This document shows positions 55,731 through 64,000 of a DNA stretch of 64,000 bases, piece after piece (within the stretch, counting starts at the first letter, position 1; the number at the start of each line of letters is the position of its first letter). Position numbers and translations under genes: made by a program. The DNA is taken from positions 1,653,337 to 1,717,336 of the forward strand of contig NW_006921532.1 of the NCBI RefSeq assembly GCF_000340215.1, in the 5' to 3' direction. Below the pieces are notes generated by a model, which ran no database searches, was not told the origin of the DNA, and saw only the letters and a list, made by a program, of their open reading frames with translations. This stretch comes from Pseudocercospora fijiensis CIRAD86 (lineage: Eukaryota; Ascomycota; Dothideomycetes; Mycosphaerellales; Mycosphaerellaceae).

Positions 55731-58085
55731 ATGCACTTTCGGTGTATGTACGGCGTCTCTGCTCACATTGTTACCCTCCGCGTGCCCGAAGCTGCCGTCA
55801 ACAGCGCCGCACTCGTTCAAATTGCATACGCATACACGTGCGGCGAAATCTACCTGCGACCCGAAAGCAGCGCCAACGCCCAGTCTACCGACGTGATTGC
55901 GAGACTCAGTGAGTTCCCGTTTGTGCATACATACATCCTTTGCTCCTTCGCTTTCCTGACGCGCCACGCGACGCCGCAGCCATCGTTACGCCAACGCTGA
56001 TCGAACTCGAGACTTTCGTCTCATGTAAATTAGAAACGCCGTGAGTCTCCCGCAACTTCACTTGGCTCGTGTTCGGATGCTGATGGCTGCCTAGCCCGAG
56101 CGAGCACTACCCGTCACACACCATCGACGTGAAGAAGTCGACGCCGACTCTCCGTAAGCCAACTCAATATCCACTAATCCCTGCGCACGCTCACATCAAA
56201 TTCAGGCAATCTCATAACCCTACACACCGGATACACCCTCGACTTCTTTGAGCTCAGCCTGAAACTCGAGCTCACGGGCCAGCTGCCGACCCTTTCTCGC
56301 CCGTTGACACCACCAGACTCAACTGTCGCCCAAGCAAGAAAAAAAGACTACGCCGCCGACGCCGCAGTTAGCTCGTCTTCCGAGTCCAAGGACACGCGAG
56401 AACCTGCAATCATGCCGCCAGCAGGCATGCTCCAGCAACATCTCGACGCTGTCTCCGCCGTTGAGCGGAACGCTGAGCACCCTGACCGAGATCCTGTCTC
56501 TGACCATGATGCTGAAACCGAGGAAGACGATGAAGGCGATCTTGACCTCGGCACCGATGCTGTCGTCCCCAACGACTTCCCCATGGCGCCCATTGCAGAT
56601 GACAGCGAGGAGGAATTGGAGATGTTTCAGAAAATCAAGCCCCAGATAACCTATGCCAAGCAGCGGTCCAGCTCGCCTTTGAAAGCAAAGACCAATGTAT
56701 CAAAGGCCTCCTCAGCTTCCGAGAGCTCACCCAAGAACGTGGAAGCAGACTTCCCAGACAAGGAGACCGCACGTGCAGACGAGCAGCACGAACCGCAACG
56801 CGACCTAGTAGACGATCTCTCGCGGCCTATGGGGTCTACGGAAGTGGCTCATGAGGCTACATCGAGGTCGATCCCGAGAGCCACGCCACCAGAAGCAGAG
56901 CCAGCAATTCCAAGCAGTGGTAAGCTGCGGAGCGTTACGAGAATCACCAAGCGCAAGTTCGAACGAATACGATCGCCGTACGACATTCCAGATGAGCCAG
57001 ACAGGATTCCGGCTCCTCCCAAGCCTGATTTCGCAGCTAGGGTACCTGAAACTCTTGACGACGAAGATGACGAAGATGACGAAGGGGTTGCGGAGCCACC
57101 CAAGAAGAGAGGTCGTCCGTGCAAGTTGGCAGCACCCGCCGTGGAGGAAAACAGCCAGGACGAGATTGCTGTGGCACCGTCAAGCGTAATCAAGAAGAGA
57201 GGCCGTCCTCGCAAGTCCTTAGCACCAGCCGTGCAAGAGGAAAGCCATGATGAGATTGCCGTGGCCTCGTCAAGCGTGACTAAGAAGCCGCAGCATTCCT
57301 CGCGTGTTGCTCCATCTTCATCACCTGTGAAAGCACAGCGCGCAATTCAGACTCCACAGACCCAGAAGGCCTTGTCGAAGAAAGCGATCGCGAGCGAGTC
57401 ACCTCCCGAAGCACCCGCTGCACTGTCAGGAAAGACACCAAAGGTCTTGCTGAGCTCTTTCACCCTTGATTCAAAGCAAAAGAAGTATCTCAGGGACAAC
57501 AACGTACCCGTCATAAACGAAACACCCAGCAAGCGCACCAACTTCGTGTGTGTTGTTCCTAATGACAGCCTTCCATCGACTGTTAAAGTGTTGAAGACTC
57601 TAGTCGCCAACAAGAGGGTTGTGAGCGAGAGCTGGATTTCTGACTCCAAGGATGAAGGTCTTCTTCTAGATCTGGATCCATACGTCCTACCAGAGCTGCA
57701 GGCAAGTGTCGGAAACAACAATCGCAAGTCAATATTCGCAGGCAAGATCCTCTATTTCACACCCCAAGCTGCTTTCAGCTACGGTGAGGACTGGCAAAAC
57801 GTCACCGAGTTGGGGTCAGATACCGGCGCCAGAGTCGTCATGCGAGGCTCTGCCATCAAAGGTCATCAAGTCCAGCCCAAGGAAGATGTTGTCTTCTTTG
57901 GCCTGAATGACGAGCGAGACAAAGACGCGGCTGCCTTGATGAGAGATCATGGTCGTCACGTCTATGACAAGAAGCTCTTCGGGCAGTCCATCATTCGCGC
58001 CGAACTCGACCTGGATGACGACGAGTTCAGACTGTCTCTACCATGCTTGGAAGGGAAGAATGGTAAGAAGGCATCCAAGAAGTGA
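55731..58085 (+). CDS. AT-hook and tandem-BRCT nuclear protein
   Basis: Exons 55731-55908, 55980-56040, 56095-56153 and 56206-58085 give 725 residues in phase. All three introns (71, 54 and 52 nt) have GTGAGT or GTAAGC donors and CAG or TAG acceptors. The N-terminal 140 residues form an unnamed ordered-looking segment. A long acidic Ser-rich linker follows. Two AT-hooks, KKRGRPCK and KKRGRPRK, lie near residues 397 and 428 inside a duplicated module of about 31 residues. Two BRCT-like domains occupy about 510-595 (VLLSSFTLDSKQKKYL, SWISDS) and 605-710 (FAGKILYFTP). AT-hooks plus a C-terminal BRCT pair suggest a chromatin-bound DNA-damage-response scaffold. The orthologue is not identified. 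The N-terminal exons are the least certain part. Confidence 0.75.
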
Positions 58086-59346
58086 GCAGGTTTTCACACT
58101 TCAGCATTGATAGATACCGCATTTATGATCGAGCGGCCGCGGTACTGCGCCGGTACGGGAATGCTCGCTGAGAAACGACTGTAACGACCGATGAAGGAGG
58201 CAGTGGCTCCATGTATTGCTTATCACATACCGTACAGCTAACCAAAACATGCTCAAATACCATTCCATCATCCAATCCCTTCTTTCCCTTTCCCTGCCTC
58301 CCTCCCTCCCGATACCCGCAATCATCCTCACTCACCGCCTCCATAGTGCCACTCCCACAACCGCCTCACTCGTGGACTGTGGACGGGACTCCATCCCCTT
58401 TTTCAGTTATTACTTTCGAGCCTCCGACGTCAACGTCAGACGCGAAGTCGATACACGCTTCTGAACTACAAGGTTCTAGCTTGCTTACAAACACATTAAC
58501 CCTCCAAAAGCCTCCAAACTTCCGGGCCTGACGAGCACCTGGGAGCGCGAATCGGAGAGCAGCGATGCGATCTCTTGGCAGCTGTCAAATATCAACCCAG
58601 CGAGACAAGGTCAAGGCATGTTGCGTACATACATACATACAGAATTACGATAAGCTTCGAAGAAGAAGATGAAAGAGACTGGGGTGGGCACAGAGACAAA
58701 TTTCTTCATCATGTCATCACAACAAGTGTTATAATGTTATTGGGGATTTCGTTAAATCTTAATCTGCAATAGACCAAAAAGCGGGCGTCTGAGCTTTCTC
58801 TACTCTATTTCCATTTCTTCCATTTCTTCCTTTCTGCTGATGCGTCGCACCACAAAATCCATTGGGGCTCGCAGAGGATTGGGTACCAATACAAAACATC
58901 CTCAAAGCCAGCAGAGAGATGTGCAGAATCGAACACACAAAGGCCATTCATTCCGACCCAAAACTGCTATGCCAATTGTAGTAGTGTACAAGAAAATACA
59001 TAGGAAAAGTGAAAAGCAAAAGCGTCTCGTTAATTGGCGGCCTGAGTCTTCGCCGGACAAATGTAGTAGTTGTTGTTGTGGTTGCTGTTGTTGTTCCAGC
59101 AAGCTTCGGTCGATGCGAGTTGTGTAGTCGGCCGTCATGTGCAATTGTTGATGTTGAAAACTCCGCGCCAGAGGAAAGACGAGAACATGCATGATGGGGT
59201 ATAAGACTGTATATTAGAATGCCATCCCAATGCGTAGCGTACAGCGTGCCAGCTGCGTGCAAAATGCGCGTGATCCGGAAAACGCCAGCCGGAGAATGGA
59301 CGGGTATCGTAGATGCAAAAGCTCGCAATTGTCAAATGTGTCATCA
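58086..59346. other. Intergenic between convergent genes
   Basis: About 1.26 kb between two 3' ends. Short frames exist but none is supported. GTT/GTA-rich runs near 59060-59100 and pyrimidine runs near 58275-58315 look like untranslated or spacer DNA. Confidence 0.5.
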
Positions 59347-62300
59347 TCATTGCAAGGACTCTCGGTCCATGCTTGAGGTGCGACTGATAAGTCCAGCGGT
59401 ATCAGTCTGACTGTCCTTGCGTCGTTGGCTAGAATTCCGACTGAATACGCGATATGGCCACGATCTGCCCGCCGTTCTAAAAGATTCGGGCCGTGGCGAA
59501 GCCGAAGGATCGGTCGGATTGTAGTATACAGTATCGTCGATCTGCTGCAATGGAACCGGCGCTTCCTTCTTGATCTTGACAAACAGCTTCGCGTCGCGGT
59601 ACTGCTCGCCTTGTGGGTTGAAAAGCGGAAGATGCCGGTAGCCTTGCTGCAGGCTGCTGAGCTTAGCAGTGTATGTCGCCAGCAATGCACCATTTCCCGA
59701 GGACTTCTTCCCTTCGGGTGCATTCCAGACGGTCCATCGTACGAATATCAAACTTGGGTACTTCGTCTCGACTGCCATCTTGATGCCTTCATAGTAGGTG
59801 GGATCGAAGCCGTTGCCCTCGACAGTGCGCGTTCGCTTGCGAAGCGGCGAACCGATTCCGGAGGACCCATCCTTAGCTGACGCGTCAGTGCCGCCCTGAG
59901 CCGTAGCGATTCCGCGAGCTTTATCTTCTGCAGAGTACATTTCGAACTCGATGTATGGATTCATGCCGGCTTCCGGAGGTTGATTGCGTGGACGTGGCAG
60001 GCGCTGGGCGGAAATGACCTCGACCTCGAATTTGACGATTTTGTTTCCTTTTTTGTCCTTCTTCTCCGCTCCGTGGTCGATAGCTTCAACGATGGGCAAG
60101 TGCTTTGCGTGGCGCAATTCCTCTGGTTTGAGCACGTAGCCTAACCGATCGAAGCCGGCAGCAAACATTGCTTCGTTGATCTGCTGATTGACGTCGTAGG
60201 TCTGCCAATTGAGAGCCGCCATCTGCACTCCACGCCTCCAAGACTGCAAGGGGTTGAAATTGGAGGAGTCAAGCCGCTTTCCGGATGGGTACTCTCGCAT
60301 GAGGTGACGCATGTTGTGTTGTTCCAGCTCCACTTTGGTTTCGTGGTTCTTGCTCAATCGGTCGAAGACTCCTTCGCTAAATGACAGGATATGGTTGTAC
60401 GTCTTGGCATTTGGAGCTTGGAAGCCGTTGAACTTGATGCCTTGCGTGTACACACCAAGTTTGCCGAGCTCGTGAATGATACGGCTGGTCTTCGGTCGCT
60501 TCCTGAGCCTTTCTGCAGATTGCGGAATCTCATCGCTGTCATCCGTGGAACTGTTAGGTGTCAACATTGGGACTGAGACGGCCAAGCCCTTTGGTGTGAA
60601 CGTCGTGCTCATCTCAGAAGGACTTGTTGCCGAGCTCGACACAAGAGGAGAGGACATGGCGCTTGAAGTCTCAATGGAGGGTGTGCGAGCAAAGGTTGAG
60701 GTGATGCTTCGTGCTCTGCTTCGACCTGTTGCACCATCGACCACCTGACTTTGGTCGACCTCTTCGGAAGCCTTGACTTTGATCAAGATCCTTTCGCGTA
60801 GCTCCTCAGGCGATGGCAGACTGTTGCAGTTGGGAATAATTGGTTCGGTCACCATTGCCGCGCCAAAGTATTTCTTCATCAACCTGACCATCTCTTGCTG
60901 TTGTTCTGGATTGCAGTGCACTTCCAGGGAGACGATCAATGGGTAAGGCGAGCTGTTGAAAGCATACTTTGCAACGACAGAGACGCAGTCTTCGAACGGG
61001 ATCCTGCTTGTCATCGAGCGTCCATGAGTGACCATTGGTCGTCCGTTGTCGCCATCCCAGCAGTCAATTTCGACGCAGCGACAGCCCTTGACCAAGGTCG
61101 CGATGTAACCTTCCACACTTGACGCGCCAGCAAATTGTCGCCCGAGCAGATACGTGTTGTGCGAGCTCGATATGAAGTATTCGCTCAGAGGTCGATCCAG
61201 CGTGACTTCGGCTTTGCTTGAGCTGGTCGGCCCACAGTGAGATGAAGTCATGAAGTTCTGGAAGCTTTGCATATTCAGAACCCGTTGGCCAACGACCTTC
61301 TCAGCGTCTGGCAGGGTAGGACGGTTTTGCACGGGCACCGAGTACTTGTTGAAGACGCCTTCCCAATGCCCACGTTCTTTGTCGACATCGATTTTCTGTA
61401 CGTTCTTCAGGAATTCGAGGAAAGATTCCAAGCTCATGTCAATGTCCGTGCCGAAGGATTGGTTCCTGTAGATATTCTGGATGTCCTTTCGTTCTCGAAA
61501 GGTCTGGACGAACTGCTTGTATTCTTCGAAGTCGAGCGAATCATCTTTGGTGACTGCCTTGAAGTGCGTCTTGACTGCGGAGTCGGTACAATTGATTTCG
61601 AGTTTTCGGCAAAGCCAGCGGGCGTCGTCAAGGGTGAAGCGCTCTTTAGCAGTCGGATCTTTGTTGGACATGACCTCCCGCCAGGCCATCGCCATGCTTT
61701 TCTCGTTCTTCTCGGGCGAGGATGCGAGTGCATTCATCATCTCCCAACGCTGCCTGGTGACCTTGCTAAGAGCTTCGGTCCAAATCTTGAAGACATAGTC
61801 ATCAGGCATGGTGATGTGCATAGTCTTGATGTTCCGGCCTTTGGATTTCTCTGGTACATCATATACGATGGTCACCCACAAGCCTTCCTGGTCGTCTGCT
61901 ATCGATACATCATCACGAGCATTTCGAGAATCTGCGCCAAGGCGGACTTCTCTCACATCGTCGACTGAGAACGACTTGCTAGGATTTGAAGTGTGCCAGC
62001 AAACCCTGGCCGTGCCGATATCCAGCCAAAGTTTAATGGTTTTCTTTTTGCGCTTGGTATGCTTCGTGACCAGAGTGCCATTCTGCAAGATTTTCGAGAC
62101 AGCCGGTGCAATGCCGCCTTCGAAATTGTTTGTGCTGTTGTGCAAGAAAATGATGGGTCTGCCAACGCTGATGCCCAGAGCATTGCTACGACCAATGTAA
62201 TTAGGAAACGGAACTTCGTCTAGCACTTCATCGGTGGTGCTGTCCAGGTCCAGGTCGGAAACATCCTGGAACTCAGAAGCGCCATTGCTGTCGCTTCGTC

Positions 62301-62820
62301 TTCGCATCAAGACTGGTCCAGCACTTTGTTCGCGCATGCGTAACGAATGGTTCGTTGACGCACGGCGACGGAGTTTGTTGTGTGCGCCACGCGAGATGCG
62401 ACGTATTATACCAGGTCCGCCAGGAGTTCTGCCGACGGACATAGCTTCTGTCATTGCACCAGGTGGACCAGCTCGCGTATGCGGGGAGGGAGATCGTTCC
62501 GAGAAAGTCCTTTCGGACCAGCCTCGGCGGGCCATCAAAGACGGCGAGGTGTAGCTCTTGGGCGACATATTTGATTCTGGCAAAGAGTCCTGAGAGACAG
62601 AATGTTGCGTTCTTATGTCATAGAGCTGGTTGGACGAGCTGCGAGTTTTGAGGGAAGCACTCATGGCATTGCGTGTAGCAGCCATGGTTGTAACTACAAC
62701 GTTATTGATAGATGAAGAAGGGCATTTAGAAGCGACTTGCGTTTTGGGAGTGGATCCAGCCGCAGATGCACCAGATGCCTCGAAGGCATTGGGGGCGTCT
62801 TGTTCCGAGGGCAGGTTCAT
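59347..62820 (-). CDS. PLC1: Phosphoinositide-specific phospholipase C, delta-type
   Basis: One uninterrupted frame of 1157 residues. A Ser/Arg-rich N-terminus of about 220 residues precedes a PH domain (about 225-365, with KTIKLWLDIGTARVCW). Then come EF-hand-like helices (about 385-520), the catalytic X box (about 540-690) and a Ser/Thr-rich linker. The Y box follows (about 780-915) and a C2 domain (about 925-1110, KFEVEVISAQRLPRP). Catalytic residues are present: the first His in SSSHNTYL near 553 and the second in VTHGRSMTS near 597, with CVEIDCWDG and SLEVHC between and after. The enzyme cleaves PIP2 to diacylglycerol and IP3 with calcium. Domain order matches fungal Plc1; the long N-terminus is typical of filamentous species. 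Confidence 0.95.
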   Translation of the reverse strand: MNLPSEQDAPNAFEASGASAAGSTPKTQVASKCPSSSINNVVVTTMAATRNAMSASLKTRSSSNQLYDIRTQHSVSQDSLPESNMSPKSYTSPSLMARRGWSERTFSERSPSPHTRAGPPGAMTEAMSVGRTPGGPGIIRRISRGAHNKLRRRASTNHSLRMREQSAGPVLMRRRSDSNGASEFQDVSDLDLDSTTDEVLDEVPFPNYIGRSNALGISVGRPIIFLHNSTNNFEGGIAPAVSKILQNGTLVTKHTKRKKKTIKLWLDIGTARVCWHTSNPSKSFSVDDVREVRLGADSRNARDDVSIADDQEGLWVTIVYDVPEKSKGRNIKTMHITMPDDYVFKIWTEALSKVTRQRWEMMNALASSPEKNEKSMAMAWREVMSNKDPTAKERFTLDDARWLCRKLEINCTDSAVKTHFKAVTKDDSLDFEEYKQFVQTFRERKDIQNIYRNQSFGTDIDMSLESFLEFLKNVQKIDVDKERGHWEGVFNKYSVPVQNRPTLPDAEKVVGQRVLNMQSFQNFMTSSHCGPTSSSKAEVTLDRPLSEYFISSSHNTYLLGRQFAGASSVEGYIATLVKGCRCVEIDCWDGDNGRPMVTHGRSMTSRIPFEDCVSVVAKYAFNSSPYPLIVSLEVHCNPEQQQEMVRLMKKYFGAAMVTEPIIPNCNSLPSPEELRERILIKVKASEEVDQSQVVDGATGRSRARSITSTFARTPSIETSSAMSSPLVSSSATSPSEMSTTFTPKGLAVSVPMLTPNSSTDDSDEIPQSAERLRKRPKTSRIIHELGKLGVYTQGIKFNGFQAPNAKTYNHILSFSEGVFDRLSKNHETKVELEQHNMRHLMREYPSGKRLDSSNFNPLQSWRRGVQMAALNWQTYDVNQQINEAMFAAGFDRLGYVLKPEELRHAKHLPIVEAIDHGAEKKDKKGNKIVKFEVEVISAQRLPRPRNQPPEAGMNPYIEFEMYSAEDKARGIATAQGGTDASAKDGSSGIGSPLRKRTRTVEGNGFDPTYYEGIKMAVETKYPSLIFVRWTVWNAPEGKKSSGNGALLATYTAKLSSLQQGYRHLPLFNPQGEQYRDAKLFVKIKKEAPVPLQQIDDTVYYNPTDPSASPRPESFRTAGRSWPYRVFSRNSSQRRKDSQTDTAGLISRTSSMDRESLQ

Positions 62821-63894
62821 GGTAGTATCATGCAGACAAAGGAGGTAGGGAGAGCTAATCGATTCGACTGCGCCTGCGCATGGTGACCTCGAACAAATAA
62901 CGACGCCTATTGGGAATGTAGCACAAGGAGAGTCGGCCGGTGAGGACTCGGTGGTCTAAGGAGCAAGAGCTGGCCGAGCCGGGACGCTGTAGCCGGTTTG
63001 GACGAAAGTCGAAACTTGGGTGCCGCAGTCGGGGTTGGCAGTATAGTTCGCCCTGACTGTGAAATGCTGTATTGCCGTTTGATGGTTTCACTCGATCTCC
63101 ACGCTCCACGTGCTCTCGGGCCTTTTGCGATTCAATGCTGATCGGATGCGATGTCCACCTCAGTGCTGGAGGGCGTGGGCGTGGGTGTGCCTGTATGTTG
63201 CGCGCAGCGCGGAAGAGGAGCCTGCCTCGCGTTTGATGCGCCTGCCTTTGGAGAGGGTGGCCGAAGGTGCCACGGGTAGGAGCTGGACAGCTGCAGCAGC
63301 GCGCTGGGGTTGTCGCTATCTTTGCCTATCACTCCTGCGCCAGGCAGGTGGACAGAAACTCGGCAAATGCCAAGCTGTCCTGGGCGGTCCGCAGGTCGCT
63401 GCACTGCGCTGCACTGCACTGCGCCGCGCCGGAACTCCAGATGTGCAGACGTGTGCAATGCAGGGCAATTTGGAACAGGAACAGCGTGCGGCAGCAAGGC
63501 TGAAAGTGCGCGGTGGGGTGCTTTAGCTTGATGATGTCGAGGAAGGAATGTAGTTCGAGCGGCTGCTGCGACGTGCCAGTGTGTGAGGGTAATTGCAGCT
63601 GGCGTTGAATTCAGCTTGTGTCGCGTCGTGCAGCGGCGTAGGGCGAGGGCGAGGGCGAGGGCGGACGGGGCGAGGATGGGGATGGAAAGGAAGGAGTGAC
63701 TGGCGACCGTGGTTGGTGTCGTGTGGATGAAATAGAAGTGCCTTGTGGGCTCAGAAAAGGTTCCCAGCAGGCAGCGGACAGTGGACAGGGAGACACGGGC
63801 GTCCAAGGAGAGGGAGTGTCGATCGCCCGTCAGAGCAAATCCAATATTCTAACCTAAATTGAGAACCCTGCGCTCGCGAGTCGCGACGAAGACC

Positions 63895-63927
<33 letters not shown>

Positions 63928-64000
63928 ACGGGGCTGCGGTGTGCTCCTGCGAGCGAGCCGTGCGGTGCAGAGCGTGGACGTCAACGTGAATCCTGCTGGC
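62821..64000. promoter_or_regulatory. Upstream region of PLC1 with simple repeats
   Basis: About 1.2 kb to the window edge. It probably carries the PLC1 promoter and leader. GC-rich simple repeats at 63640-63664 (GGGCGA units) and a CTG run at 63897-63926 inflate open frames. The 224-codon minus frame at 63132-63806 shows no domain and is not called. Confidence 0.5.
63897..63926. repeat. (CTG)10 triplet repeat
   Basis: Ten perfect CTG triplets, about 1.1 kb upstream of the PLC1 start. On the minus strand it would read as Ala, Gln or Ser codons depending on frame; whether it lies in an exon cannot be told here. Confidence 0.95.

Noticed and set aside
63132..63806. 224-codon minus-strand ORF upstream of PLC1
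   Set aside because: Low-complexity product driven by GGGCGA and CAC repeats; no sign of a real protein.

Overview
The window is a nuclear contig from a filamentous ascomycete, most likely a Dothideomycete of the Mycosphaerellales/Capnodiales type; that placement is an inference. The grounds are many canonical GT-AG introns of 43-100 nt, compact genes on both strands, fungus-specific families (Ste2 pheromone receptor, fungal rhodopsin-domain membrane proteins, fungal cytosolic PLA2) and a tract with the mark of repeat-induced point mutation (RIP).

Region 1 (1 to about 10,300) is a RIP-like tract. TpA is very common, CpA and TpG are scarce, and no intact gene remains. It is not featureless: reading through TAA/TAG codons shows several long, coherent ghost reading frames on both strands (about 1475-3603 minus, 3613-4215 plus, 4823-5653 plus, 6010-6666 minus, 6808-7400 minus, 8580-9835 plus). 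None resembles a reverse transcriptase, integrase or transposase I know. The tract stops at an intron-containing tRNA-Arg(ACG) gene (10311-10393), after which base composition becomes normal.

Region 2 (10.4-31.7 kb) is gene-bearing. In order: a rhodopsin-domain membrane protein cut by a 204-nt assembly gap, a Gfd2/YDR514C-like DEDD exonuclease, a Ser/Arg-rich unknown protein, a borealin-like chromosomal passenger subunit divergent from proteasome subunit RPN10, two mitochondrial carriers (aspartate/glutamate type and SAM-carrier-like), an F-box-like protein, an APC-family permease and a second rhodopsin-domain protein.

Region 3 (31.9-64 kb) is mostly housekeeping and signalling: tRNA m7G methyltransferase TRM8, a homeobox transcription factor, a cytosolic phospholipase A2 that looks broken, a HAD phosphatase, a LARP1-like RNA-binding protein, a Ser/Thr-rich single-pass membrane protein, a TAF3-like histone-fold protein divergent from base-excision-repair enzyme NTH1, a FAM32A-like protein, the alpha-factor receptor Ste2, an AT-hook/tandem-BRCT protein and phosphoinositide phospholipase C. 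Ste2 and PLC are both signalling genes, but nothing in the sequence shows that the neighbourhood acts as a unit.

The most unusual content is the RIP-degraded multi-ORF block and the apparently dying cPLA2 gene. Exon boundaries come from splice consensus, reading frame and family similarity recalled from memory; no alignment was run.
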